Shown here: one piece after another, positions 35,764 through 47,315 of the stretch
How positions within the stretch are numbered: the first letter of the stretch is position 1
How the letters are laid out: each line of letters opens with the position of its first letter
Origin: Vitrella brassicaformis
Lineage: Eukaryota; Sar; Vitrellaceae
DNA: 64,000 bases
Assembly: GCA_001179505.1 (NCBI GenBank)
Contig: CDMY01000244.1
Coordinates: 86,762-150,761, forward strand
Direction: 5' to 3'
The notes under the pieces: generated by a model
Databases searched by the model: none
What the model was told of the DNA's origin: nothing
Seen by the model: only the letters and a program-made list of their open reading frames with translations
Position numbers and translations under genes: made by a program

Positions 35764-38108
35764 TCACACCACACGAGCACCACTTTTCTTGTTGTGAATT
35801 CTCGGCAGCTCATTCCCGCCCTCCGTACCTTCCTTCCCAGGTGGAATAATGCCCTTCCTCATGCAAGCATTCACCAAGTGCTGCTGTGCCGTCCCGGGCC
35901 TCGTCCTTCCAGGCACGCTGGTCCTGTTTGGCCTGGCCTGCCTGGCCGGCAGCCGATGACACGATGCATACCTTGATGAAGCTGTGCGTGGGGGTGTGGG
36001 CAGCCAGTGGATGTGTGACGCCCCAGTAGAGGGCCGGGAGGGGGGAGGGCCGACGGCTGCGTGGGGCAGCATCTCGAAGGGGACTGGCTGGATGTCACCT
36101 GACCGGATGAGGTCCTTGTAGTCTGCCAGCGGGACACAGCACAGCCGCCCGTTGCATAGTGCGATGGCGAAGGGGTTGGAAGGTCCCGCCTCGGCCTCCT
36201 CTCCCGCCGTATCAGGGGATGCCTCCTTCTTCTCCTCGCCAGCGGCTGGTTCCTCCGTTGCCTGCTCCTTCTCCGGCTGTGTCTCGTCGGCTGTCTTGGG
36301 GGCTTCAGCGGGGGCCGCCTGGCTCCTCTTGTCTTCAGCAGCCTCGCATTCGGTCTTGGTGGCTCCTGTGGCCGTGTCGATCCTGCCACTTTTCCACGCC
36401 TCCTCGAAAGACTCATCCAGAGGGTCGACGTCTGGATGCTCTGGGGGAGACGAAAGCGGAAAGAGACATTCATGCCATGCAAGGGTCGAGGCTAGTGCTT
36501 ATTTACTTACCCAAGAGCCACTGCAAAGCGGAGGCACGCGCACAAACGAGGAAAAGAGGAACACACGGGAAAGGATGCATTAGAGAGGAAGCCAGATAGA
36601 TGGATGGACGGTGTTGGTTACCTACCTTCCAGTCTACGAGCTGGAATACAGGCTGCGATTTGGCCCGCTCCATTTGCCGCTGGTTGATGTCATCCCACAG
36701 CATTTTGTTCCTGAAGGACAAGTTGCCAGCCAACTCAACACCGATTCAGGCATGGGCCTCCCTCCATTGCTCGCCGCCCGACTGGCTCACCTCTGCTCGT
36801 TCGGGATTGTCCCTGCCATCACACGAGCTGCAAACAGACAGGGGGACCGGCATACGTGTCTGCCGTTTCTTGATGACACTGTGTGTGTGAGATGGATTAC
36901 CTGAGTTGTCCTTGTGTCGCTCTTTGCCCATGTTGGTCCTCGGCCGCGGGGTCCATCGGGTGGCAGAGGTGAACTCCTGCATGCACATACGCGCAAATAT
37001 GTCGGTCTGGTTCTTCAACCAGTCTTACATGCATACCTCTGTGTAGTGCGGCGTGCCCTCGAATCTCAATCCTGTCGCGCTGGGGATGTATATCGGCCGC
37101 ATCGACTCACCACTGAACGCCACACACATACAGGGCAGGCGATGATGCAGCTGACACACGAAGGGGCCTACTGTATGTCTCGCAGAGGGAGGGGCCTGTA
37201 CGTCTCGTGTGTCTCCGATATGAGCCGCATCAGGTGGGCGTCGTCACTCACGTGTTTTTCCTGGATCGGCTTATAGGACTCTGCACACACGGCGGATTGA
37301 CGCAATCCATGCACGGGTGCGTGTCCCCTGCTGACCTGGTGGTCTGAACGAGACATAGGGTGTGTAGGCAGCGCGATGAGTCGTCCGCTCCTGAAACCGC
37401 AAATGGTAGAGTAGACACCCCAGCCAGTCTCCAAAGGCGCCATCGTCTTTCTGCCGTGGCTTTTTCATTGCACCATGTCGATGGTATGTACTTACATCAA
37501 GCTTGTATTTGTCTCTGCGATGCATCGGATTGGACTTGGGCGGAGCAAAAATCTGTGCCAGCTCCTGCAGCGCCAGTCACCCTCCATCCATCCGATGGTT
37601 GACCGCCTGTCTGTGTTCCCTCCCTGTCTGTCTCCCCAGTTACCTTGTTGACGGCCACGCCATCCAGTGGCAGCTCCGTGTAGTCCATGGCGTACCGACA
37701 CATATTCCTCGCCCAGAAAGGCGCCACATTCTTGCTGCCCCTCCACTTCAGTTTGTAGTCATGGATATCCGTGCAGCTCTTGCCCCTGTAGCCGGCCTTA
37801 GCGACGGGATCCAGCCCCGGGAACTGGGTGGCGGTGCTGGTGGTGAAGAACAGCAGTCTCCTCACCTCTGGCGGCAGCTGGGGGAGACGCAACCGCAGTG
37901 CAAATGGACAGTGAAATGAAGCAGATGCGGTCGACTGACCTTGGAGTGGGATGCAGGAATGAACCCGACCGAACGCAACAGCTCTTCCTTGAGTTGTCGG
38001 TTCAGCGGCACCTGCACGCACCTGTGAATCGGCATCCTCTTCTCGCTCCGTTTTGCCTCGGATTCTTACCTTGCCGCTGACGTTTGTCGTGCTTCTGCTT
38101 CTTTTCAT
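35764..38108 (-). CDS. Unidentified protein from at least 12 exons, including a 10-nt micro-exon
   Basis: I do not recognise the family. Exons 38108-38070, 38011-37940, 37877-37644, 37564-37496, 37390-37336, 37280-37172, 37112-37037, 36976-36901, 36827-36791, 36710-36626, 36520-36511 and 36440-35764 sum to 1539 nt, or 512 aa. The N-terminal 300 residues are rich in Tyr, Pro, Arg and Trp, with short spaced segments such as MRPIYIPSATGLRF and TPHYTEEF. The style is reminiscent of axonemal microtubule-inner proteins, but this is only an impression. An acidic Ala/Glu/Pro-rich linker follows, then a short globular-looking segment (ALCNGRLCCVPLADYKDLI). Exon 11 is 10 nt. The last 100 residues are uncertain, because a donor at about 35972 could remove part of them. 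The gene is head-to-head with the ubiquitin fusion gene. Confidence 0.6.
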
Positions 38109-38290
38109 CTTTCCCCCTGTTGACGTCGGAACCCTTGACCCCAACCCTAACCCTAAGCCCCACGCTCGCACAGGGAGCAATCACAATCAATTGACTTACA
38201 CCTGCATCTGAGCGCCTTCGAATGGCATTGATCTGAGCTCCGTTTCCAGCGAACCGCAATGGATAGAATTGTGTGACCTTCCGCAACGCA
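38109..38290. promoter_or_regulatory. 182-bp divergent promoter with telobox repeats
   Basis: Two opposed ATGs are 182 bp apart. At 38143-38156 the sequence AACCCTAACCCTAA is a perfect telomere-type doublet, about 35 bp upstream of one start and 135 bp from the other. Confidence 0.55.
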
Positions 38291-41200
38291 ATGCCCTACA
38301 CCAAGAACTTTGTTGGTGTTGCCGTCGAGGAGGGCGGCCGGAGGGTCGTCGTCACTGTCAACGATGAGACCACAGCGGCGGATGTGCTGAACAAAGTGAG
38401 TGACCGACCACAGGGACGGCCATCACAATTTGATGTGTTCATCTGCTTGTTGATTTGTGTGTGGCGACTCACTGCTGTGGTTTGGTTGGAGCAGGTCAAC
38501 TCGAAGATTGCGACCAACCCCGCCTTTCAGGCCAATCGCACCCAGCGGCTGGTCGTCGAGCACCTGCTTGTCAACGGCGACACCTTCGATGCCGACATCA
38601 ACATCAGAGAAGCATGGTGACGAGAACAGCACAACAGCAAAACGCACACGCCGCCCATTCTTCTCTGTTCCCCTCTTGCAGCGAGGATGGTGATGAGTTC
38701 GTTGCCGTTCCGGCATTCGTCCCGCCCCCCGCCCCACCACCAGCTGCGGCTGCCGCCTCAGCGGCACCCCTCCCCCGCGGGCAGAAGCGGCCCCACGAGA
38801 CCGACCGTGCAGACCAAGGAGATGACAACAGCCACCAAGAGGCAGGGCACAAGGCCAAGCAGCTCAAAGCGGCACCAGCTGCTGCGGCCGCTGCTGGTGG
38901 TGGTGGTGGTGCGGCTGCGGCTGGTGATGCGGGCGAGGGTGTTGGTGTGGGGGAGGGGAAGGGGCCAGAGATCGTCAAAATGGAAACAGACGAGGAGGAA
39001 ACAGAGGTGCACCCAACACACCATACGACAGGCGGCAGAGCTCATTCTGTGTGTGTCCATTTGTGTGTGTCAGGTGTCGTTCACGTACGCCACCCTCGAC
39101 CGCACCAACACCATCAGTGTGTCCAGCAAGGCCACGGTGGACGAGTTGAGGCAGCAGATCCTGGAGGAGGAGCTGGCCCTGCAGGACATCCCGGCGGCCG
39201 CCGCTGCCAGACCCACGCGCAAGAACAAGAAGACCGTCGACATCGTGCGGTCCAACGTGCGTGAGTTCGGAGCGTGTGGGGACCGTGACGGCGACTGTCG
39301 GTGGGCGGTGGGGGCCAAGATGGCCTATCGATTTGGCGAGGCGGACCTAGTCAATCGCACTGACTGTAAGGACGGCCACACAAGACGACACATGAAGATT
39401 GACCCACACACCGGGATGGCTGTGTGTGTGGTCCCTCCCCCTCATCAGTTGCTGGTAGTGATGACCGTTGTGGGTTCTGTCGTCAGCCGTTGGAGGCGGT
39501 GTGTCTGCGGTGCCCCCAGGGCGGCGACGACGGGGGTGCGGCAGGCGCGATGGCGTCCGGGTTGACGCTGGTGACGGTGGGCAGCGGGGAGGGGCCCAAG
39601 AAGCTGCCGGTGGCTGACGGCTGCCCCATCGTCAAGAACACATCATGCAACCACAAATTCCACTGTAAGGGGCAGGGGGGGGGGGGGGNNNNNNNNNNNN
39701 NNNNNNNNNNNNNNNNNNNNNNNNNNNNNNNNNNNNNNNNNNNNNNNNNNNNNNNNNNNNNNNNNNNNNNNNNNNNNNNNNNNNNNNNNNNNNNNNNNNN
39801 NNNNNNNNNNNNNNNNNNNNNNNNNNNNNNNNNNNNNNNNNNNNNNNNNNNNNNNNNNNNNNNNNNNNNNNNNNNNNNNNNNNNNNNNNNNNNNNNNNNN
39901 NNNNNNNNNNNNNNNNNNNNNNNNNNNNNNNNNNNNNNNNNNNNNNNNNNNNNNNNNNNNNNNNNNNNNNNNNNNNNNNNNNNNNNNNGGGGGGGGGGGG
40001 GGGGGGGGGCGACAGACATGCACTGACAGGCTAACATACACACATTGGTTCGCCTCTCTCTATCGCGTTTCAGGGCACTGCCTGTGCAGGCATTTCGAAG
40101 CGCGCATGAAGACGACCGGCCTGCGCACCTGCCCGTCGTGTCAGACCTACTGGCACTTCAGCCTGCCCCAGCCGCAGACCGCCACAGCTGCGGTCGGTGC
40201 CACCAGTTTCGACCTGGAGGTGTTCCTGCCGTCGTCGACAGTGTGTGGTGTGGGGGGCGGCCAGGCCGACTGGCAGCGGGCAGTCATCAGACTCAACAGC
40301 AACACCACACGCAAGTAGACATACACCATGGGTGGAGGAAGACGATGTGTGTACTGCATGTGTGGCGTGTGTGGTGTGGTGCAGACAGTTGTCGGAGGCG
40401 TTAGCTCGTGCACTTGGATTCGATGCCACCCAGTGGGGCCTGCGCGTCCTGCGCGTGGGACAGGTACACACATCGTCAATGCTCTCGCCCAGTGATGCAC
40501 AAACCTAACCTTCCTGTCTGCCTTGATGCGTGTGTGTCTGCAGTTGACCATCCCTCTCGGCTCGATTGCCCTGCACGAGTCTCTCGAGTTTGTGGGCATC
40601 AAGCTGCGGGCGATATCCCAGATCATCACCTACCAGCGGGGCGGCTCGGCGGCGACCCTGCCGTGCATCACGGCCACTCTGAGCACGGCTCGACACCACC
40701 CCCTGACGGTGAAGCTCAAGCTGCAGCTGCCTGTGGGCTACACCGTCAAGCAGGGCACACAGACGAGCCGACAGATGGAGTTGGTGGCGGCCAGTGACCA
40801 CAAGCTCAAGACGCTCAGCCACAGGATACACAAAGCATCAGGTGAGGGAGCCCATCCATAGTGGGGGCTGGAAAACGGGATCAGATGCGCTGCTCGTCTT
40901 GTGTGCCAGGCTTGTTGTCGGATCGTGTTCGCCTGTCGTTGCGTGAGGAGGGTGACAGCGGTGAGATGCGCCTTCGCGACCCCCGCTTGAGCGTGGTCGA
41001 CATCATCGCACTCGTGCTGGGCCGCAGCAGCACCGACGACAGCAACAAGACCATCAACCTGACCGTGAGTGAGGCATCGGCGGAGGATGCTCGTTTCCTG
41101 GTGGACATACTCAGGTGGGTTACAGACGTCAACCAAAGACACACACCGCCACACACGCCTTCCAATGGATGGCTTCCCTCCCTGTGTCTTCAGTGCTTAC

Positions 41201-42683
41201 CATCGCATGCCCTCGTACAGCGGCAAGTGGACAGTGCAGCAGCTCATCGACCACCTCAAGTACGTGCCGGCCCTCTCACCCGACGTGACGGCTTACGTCA
41301 ACGTCCGCCCCGCCATGGCCCTCGCCACCAGCACCAGCGAGGAGGACAGTGGCCCGGCAGAGGCGCCCGCGGCAGCAGCGGCCGCTGCTGCCGCTGCGCC
41401 AGCGGCGATGGACACGGAAAGCGATGGTAAGGTGATTGACGTCGACAGCGAAGACCGAGAGGATAGCGACGAGGACGACGGGGGCCAGGAGGGAAACGAA
41501 TGCCTCGATGTAGGGCAAATCACAAACACTGCTGGGGGATGACACGATGTTTTCCTGTGCGTCAGGCTGTGTTTGCGGCGTCGTCTCATTGGGGGCTGCC
41601 GATGAATGTCAAGAACAACGTCAAGAGGCAGACCTCCAAGGGCGTCAGTGACCTCCTGGCCTCCCTCTATGTGCTGGCCGAAAAGGCCGACCCGTCATCC
41701 GTCAACAAACTCACAGGTGCATGGGCAGGCGGGAGGGAGACACCAGCAGTTTGTGTCATCATCTGATGTCGATTCATCGGCTGTCTTTGTCCTGCAGGTC
41801 ACCTCCGTGCCGTCGTGTCCTTCCCGCCCGCTGTGTACGCCATGCGTGTGATCCTGTCGGCCAAGACTGGCTGTGCCAAGCAGATCGGACCGGCAGACAA
41901 GGCCCTCGTCGCCAGGGTCATGTTCAAGGTACGCGCCGAGGAGAGGTGTTGCCATTTCACCCCAGGGCCCACCCGTGCCTCGCTGTTTGTTTTGCAGTTG
42001 CTTCGCGAGATGGCGCCATCGACCATTCCCGACGAGCACTTGTTCGAGCACTCTCGAGTGCTGCTGAACGTCCTCGCCAGTCGCGCTCGCAGCCAGGATG
42101 CCGACACGGAGACCTACCGCAAGGTGCCCCTCACGTGCACCGCCTCCCACACCCGACTCACCCACCCATTCTACAGCGAAAGTGTCCAGGAATCCAACCT
42201 CACAGGTGGGCTGGGTGCATCAGGCGACACTAGACGAACAGTCGCAAGATGGCATCTGGTCTCTATATCCCCTTTTCAGTTCGCAATCGTCTGTTGAAGC
42301 TGTGCAATGGCCTCCGCGACGAGTCCATGACGTCGTCATCTTCGGCATCAGTGCCCTCGCCGTCCAAACACATGGCCCTCTTGCTGCAGGCGACCCCAAC
42401 CGGCTGCATGGAGGTGCTCGTGTGGCTGCCGCCCGAGGACGAGGCCATGGACGAGGGGCCCATGGCCGCGGCGTCGCGCAGCCTGTCGTACCAGTGGGCG
42501 ATGGTCAAGAAGGACGCCGCCAACCCGAAGGAGGTCAAGTGCCTGCAGCTCGTCAGTCCGGCCGCCCTGGGGCAGGCGCAAGCTCCCGCGCTGACCATCG
42601 ACGAGGACCTTCGCACGGCAGTGTACAGAGGTCGGTCACCGAGACGAAATACACACGACGGAAACGCTGCCAGAGGCCTTGCG

Positions 42684-42714
<31 letters not shown>

Positions 42715-45700
42715 AGGCATGGAGCCGTGTGGGAGTGGCCGCATGATGTACCGCCCCGTATTTGGGTGTGAGTCGGTGTTCGATTTGAGCGCCCTGGCCG
42801 ACAAGGTGTCGGGGTACATTGAAGAGATGGGCGAGGGCGAGCTGGCGGAGCAGCAGATCAACGAGGCCATCATCGTGGTGCTCGACTGCTCCACGTCAAT
42901 GTGTGAGCGCACCACGTTCGGCAAGGACGGGTACGATGAGGACTTCTGGAAGAAGAGGGAGGAGGAGGTCAAGCAAGGCTGGGACCACACCGATCCAGAG
43001 GACGACTCCCCGGTAGGCACACCGGGCAAAGATACTATGCGAGCTTCATGTATGAGGGCATTTTGTCTGCTGGTGTGGCCGCAGCAAGCTTTGGAGGCTG
43101 CATTGAAGAAGTTCCGCAACTACCCGGCCATACGGGAGATGCGCTCGTGTGTGGTGCCCCTCAGCCAGCGCAGACACATCACCGTCGAGGCCGCCGCCAA
43201 GCGGGTCATCCAGGAACTCTGCAAGCTCGTATGCCAACCGATATGACACAAGCAAAAGGCTAGCTGGCTGGCCGGCCCACACACACTCATCTGGCTGTGC
43301 TGTGCTGTGTTGGCGTGTGCAGAATCGCTTGGATGTCGCGTTGCAGACCAGCAGAAGAAGCTCCATATTCTATGGCGGGGTATGCACAGCTGTTTGTTCG
43401 CCTGTGCGATCCACACCCACCTGTGTGCCTGTCTGCCTGCAGGATCGGCGTGACAGGCTGTCTGACGAGAACACGACTCGAATGATGACCAAGTACACCG
43501 ACCGCTTCGTCGCTGCCCTGCTCGAGAAGGTGCCGCGCGATGGCCACCCGATCGTCCCCGACGACCCCAACGAACCGCCGCCAGAGTTCATCTGCCCCAT
43601 CACTTTCGACGTCATGAAAGTAACCTGCCACCAGCACACTCACCAAGTCAGAAGGGCCTCTCACCTTCTACTTGTGCTTCCCAGAACCCCGTCAAGGCCA
43701 GCGACGGAATCGTGTACGACCGCGAGGCCATCCAAAAGGTGAGTGCATCCGTCCATCAGGCAGGTGACACTGATGGGGCCGTGTGTGCTATGATGTGGTT
43801 TGTAATGGTGCAGTGGTGGGACTCGGGCAAGCGCACGTCTCCGCTGAACGGCCGCATGCTCCAGCACAGCATCTTCGAACCCCAAAATGAGCTCAAGGTG
43901 CGCTGTCTGACATGTATGTGTACCATCAAAGAATGGCCCCTGCATCCTGTCTGTCCTCCCTCCTTCCTTTCTATGTCAGGAGCGCATCACCAAGTGGCGG
44001 GGCGAGGAGCAGCCCGAGGCAGAGCCGGCAGCAGCCACCAGCCGCAGACCCCGTCACCACAGAGGAATCGGTGAGTGTTGTGTTGTGATAGGCACATCCC
44101 TTTTCCCTTCCGTGCCGTGCTGCAATCAATCTGCCTTGGTTGTCACACACACAGGGGGTGACGACGACGGATGGGACAGACTGACCCCTGCGCTTCTGAT
44201 GGTCAATCTCACGGATAGCCCTTATCGCGAGTATGTGCACTCACTCGTCCAGCCAGACACCAAGCCCAATATGTGCGTGGCGTGGATGGTGTATTGTGTG
44301 TGGTCAGCATGTGGCGGAACTTCCATGACGTCTTCCCCTTGGTTGTGCCATCGACTCTCACCGTGGTGGGTGCGCCCTTCATCGCACAACGGCAAGACGG
44401 GATTGCATGCATTTTGGTTTTTTCTTTCCCCTGTGTTGGCTCGTGTGTCAGGAGGGTCTTCGCTTTCGGCTCTGGGCCCATGCATCACATCTGGGCCTCT
44501 CCGAGGGGTATCTCCCCAGCCGCACCTGCCTCTGGGGGAACCTCGAGAACAACGGTCAGGATGTTTGATGACCACCGAACGGCCGCAGAGGCAGTGGATG
44601 AATGGGTCGGCTGTGCTGTGCTGTGCTCTGCCCTGCTGTGTTTTGAAGGGGGCGACAACTATAGGATCGGTAAGCGTCTGGACGACCGTCACGACCACGT
44701 CTGCTCAGTGACACACCACGGCCACCCTCAATCGCTCGACGCTCGCCGCACCAACTGGGGCGAGTTCCTCAACCAGCAGGCGGCCGGGTCGGTGTGGCCG
44801 TGCGAGCCAAGACCCATCAACGAGGAGTCACTCATGCGCAGACTCCACGTCGTGGCACAGCTATTCTCGGTAAGTGAGTATGCAAGCAGGTGGCTGGATG
44901 ACTGGGTCGCCTCTATTGCATGTCCCTCTGTCTCTCTTGCTCCCTCAGACGCTGCTGAATCGCATCGAGGCCTACGACACCCCCAACTGCCTGGGGCTCA
45001 TCCTCTTCTCTGACCGAACCAAAATCAGATACACATGCCAACTCAGTAAGCAAGACACACACCGCACAGCGACACCTACACATGGCCCCACCTTTCCCAA
45101 TCTGCTGTGGCGTGCTGTGCTGCAGGTCCGTATCTGGAGCGTTTCAGGCGTGCTGTTGACGACGCGACATGGGACGGCGAGACCGCCATCTTCGACGCCG
45201 TCAAGCGGGCCCGAGAGGAGCTGGTCAAGTGGAAGGCCGCCAAGCCCACGAGGGCGAAGGCCCAGCTGCGCATCATCGTCCTCAGCGACGGAGAGGACAG
45301 CCAATCGGAGACCACCTGGTTGGTACAAACTGCAGGACATCTGACACGTGGCCCGCAGTGGTGAGAGCATTGCTGACGTGTGGTCTGTGCAGGTTCTCAG
45401 AGGCGAAGGCGCTGCGTGAGAGCGATGTGCTGTGCGACGCCGTCATGATAGGAGGCAGAAACAACGACCAGGTCGGCCAGGAAGATACGGTTCTCTCGAC
45501 CAGAGGGTGAATTGTGTGTTCTGTGGTCAGTTGAAGTACCTGGCCAAGGCCACCGGCGGCTATGTGTTCAAGCCCGACTCGATCCGCAGTGCACTCAAAC
45601 TCTGCGAACTCGAAGTCATGCTCAGCGGTAATTAAGGCACTCAGTCAGGCCCTGCATTCAACAAAGCCCCATTGCTCATCCTCCCCGCCACCCTTGTGTG

Positions 45701-46987
45701 TGTGCAGCGTCCGAGCGGCCGCCCAACCTGCGGCCCGACTCCCTCCCCAACAGCGAGTTCATGTGTTCGGCGCTGCTCGGCAACTCCATCCGCTTTCCCA
45801 TCGACGTGTGCAACGACACCACCGTCCCTCCCCGCCGCCAGGTGGCCCAGCTGCAGGCCAACCAGACATTCCGCAGCCTCGCAGCCGCACTCCAGGCCAA
45901 CAAGCAAGCAGATGAAGACGGAGAGGGCGGCCAGGGGCAGGGAGAGGGGTCGCAGTGGGTGGGGGGCAGGCGCCAGAGCGCCCGCATAGCGTCGCATGGC
46001 CATGCGGCTCAAGAGGGAGGGGGTCAGGGGGCGGCACGTGTGTCGGGTGGTGGTGGTGAGGGCGGCGGTGGCAACCAGGAGCGCACTCGTCGCCTGATGC
46101 GTGAGATGCGGGGGCTGCTGCAGCATCCCCACCCGGCCGTTGACGTGTACCCATCGCAGACGGACATCGGCTTCTGGCGCATCGTCATGGTAATCTGGGC
46201 AACACAAAGACGCCGATGCCAGGGGCCGACGTGTGCAATGTGTGTGTGTGCAGGAGGGTCCTGACGGTACGGTGTACAAGGACGGCACGTGGCTGCTGTA
46301 CATGATCTTCCCCGCCGACTACCCCAACCGACCCCCCGAGCTGCGCTTCGAGACGCCCATCCAGCACGCCAACGTCAACGCATACGGCAAAATCTGCCAC
46401 CCCATACTCGGACGCGCCTACACCACCGACAGGTGGGGTAAATCACCACCGCACACTCATCAACCGTCCTCTCATGTGTGTCTGCACATTGGATGTGTGC
46501 AGTACTGTGAGAAGCATTCTGGAGAACGTCTACGGCCTGCTGCTCAACCCAGGTCAGACACACCCCAACAGTGTCGCGTTTCTTCGCTGCACACTCTCCC
46601 TCTCCCCTGCTGTGTGCATGTGTGTGTGTGTGTGTGTGTGGATTGCTGAAGACTACGTCGACCCCGTGGACAGCACCCTGGCCATGGCCTTCTACCAGGG
46701 GCAGGGTGACTACGAGGCGCGCATCGTTCAACACGTCCGACAACACGCCAGACGCACCAGACAGCAGTGGAAGAACACACTCACCGCAGAAGGTAGCTCA
46801 GCACTCGACCCACACACGCGCAAATACACAAAATACATGCTGCTGACTGAGTGTATCCCATGTGTGCTGTGCAGGTGGAGAGGCGCCCGGCGCTGGCGCT
46901 GGCGCTGGCGCTGCGGCTGCTGCAGCAGCTGCAGCTGGTGGTGGTGGTGATCCCTTGGCAGGCCGACGCACACGCCAGGGACGATGA
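38291..46987 (+). CDS. Giant ubiquitin-conjugation fusion: APC11-like RING, VWA, U-box and UBC (E2) in one protein
   Basis: Thirty-four exons (38291-38395, 38495-38616, 38682-39006, 39074-39365, 39449-39664, 40074-40314, 40385-40463, 40544-40841, 40910-41114, 41194-41509, 41566-41716, 41798-41928, 41998-42205, 42280-42630, 42717-43012, 43085-43228, 43323-43379, 43443-43619, 43685-43738, 43814-43897, 43980-44070, 44155-44230, 44308-44365, 44452-44554, 44649-44869, 44949-45045, 45126-45318, 45393-45471, 45531-45627, 45708-46189, 46254-46432, 46503-46552, 46652-46792, 46875-46987) sum to 5832 nt, or 1943 aa, with no frame break. Domains in order: possible beta-grasp N terminus; RING-H2 (about 289-376); VWA MIDAS DCSTS (about 1070); U-box PEFICPITFDVMK (about 1226-1291); rest of VWA with LGLILFSD, GETAIFDAV and IVLSDGEDS (about 1468-1620); UBC with catalytic Cys in HANVNAYGKIC (about C1831). 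The expected role is ubiquitin transfer by a combined E2 and E3. The junctions of exons 22-25 are the least certain. Confidence 0.85.
39676..40010. other. Assembly gap of 300 Ns inside intron 5, flanked by poly-G
   Basis: Runs of G at about 39675-39688 and 39989-40009 border exactly 300 undetermined bases (39689-39988). The gap falls between exon 5 and exon 6 of the fusion gene. The two halves of the RING motif join in frame across it, so no coding sequence need be missing. Confidence 0.95.
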
Positions 46988-47315
46988 ACGCAGAGAGATA
47001 TGTACACACAGACACAGAGGGGACGGGGAGGGGAGGGGAGGCATGGCCGACATCCGACTGCATCTGGACTCATTCGTCCGAGACCAGACTCGTATTTTTC
47101 GGGCATACTATATGTGTATTTAGCGGGAGTTTTCTACGTGTGAGTGCAATGAATCCGATCCGGAGGGTTCCAAAACCCTAAACCCCAGGGCTCTGATGAG
47201 GCTGTAGTTGGTTATCTTGTGCTCTGCTTAGACCATACGGTGGAGATGGTCTAGATCAACACAGGTCGACTCAAGCGTGGGGACTCGAGAGAGGGCTCGT
47301 AGCAAACGGGTTGCG
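46988..47315. promoter_or_regulatory. Intergenic with telobox-like motif upstream of the RING-LON gene
   Basis: This stretch lies between two tandem plus-strand genes. The string AAACCCTAAACCCC at 47173-47186 is telomere-like and lies about 130 bp before the next ATG. Confidence 0.5.

Noticed and set aside
42098-43246. 382-codon plus-strand frame
   Set aside because: It overlaps fusion-gene exons 13-16 in a different frame for most of its length and runs through introns; only its end coincides with true exons.
44231-44272. Extension of fusion-gene exon 22 to 44272
   Set aside because: It would leave an intron of about 35 nt; the gtatgt donor after 44230 gives a normal length and the same phase.
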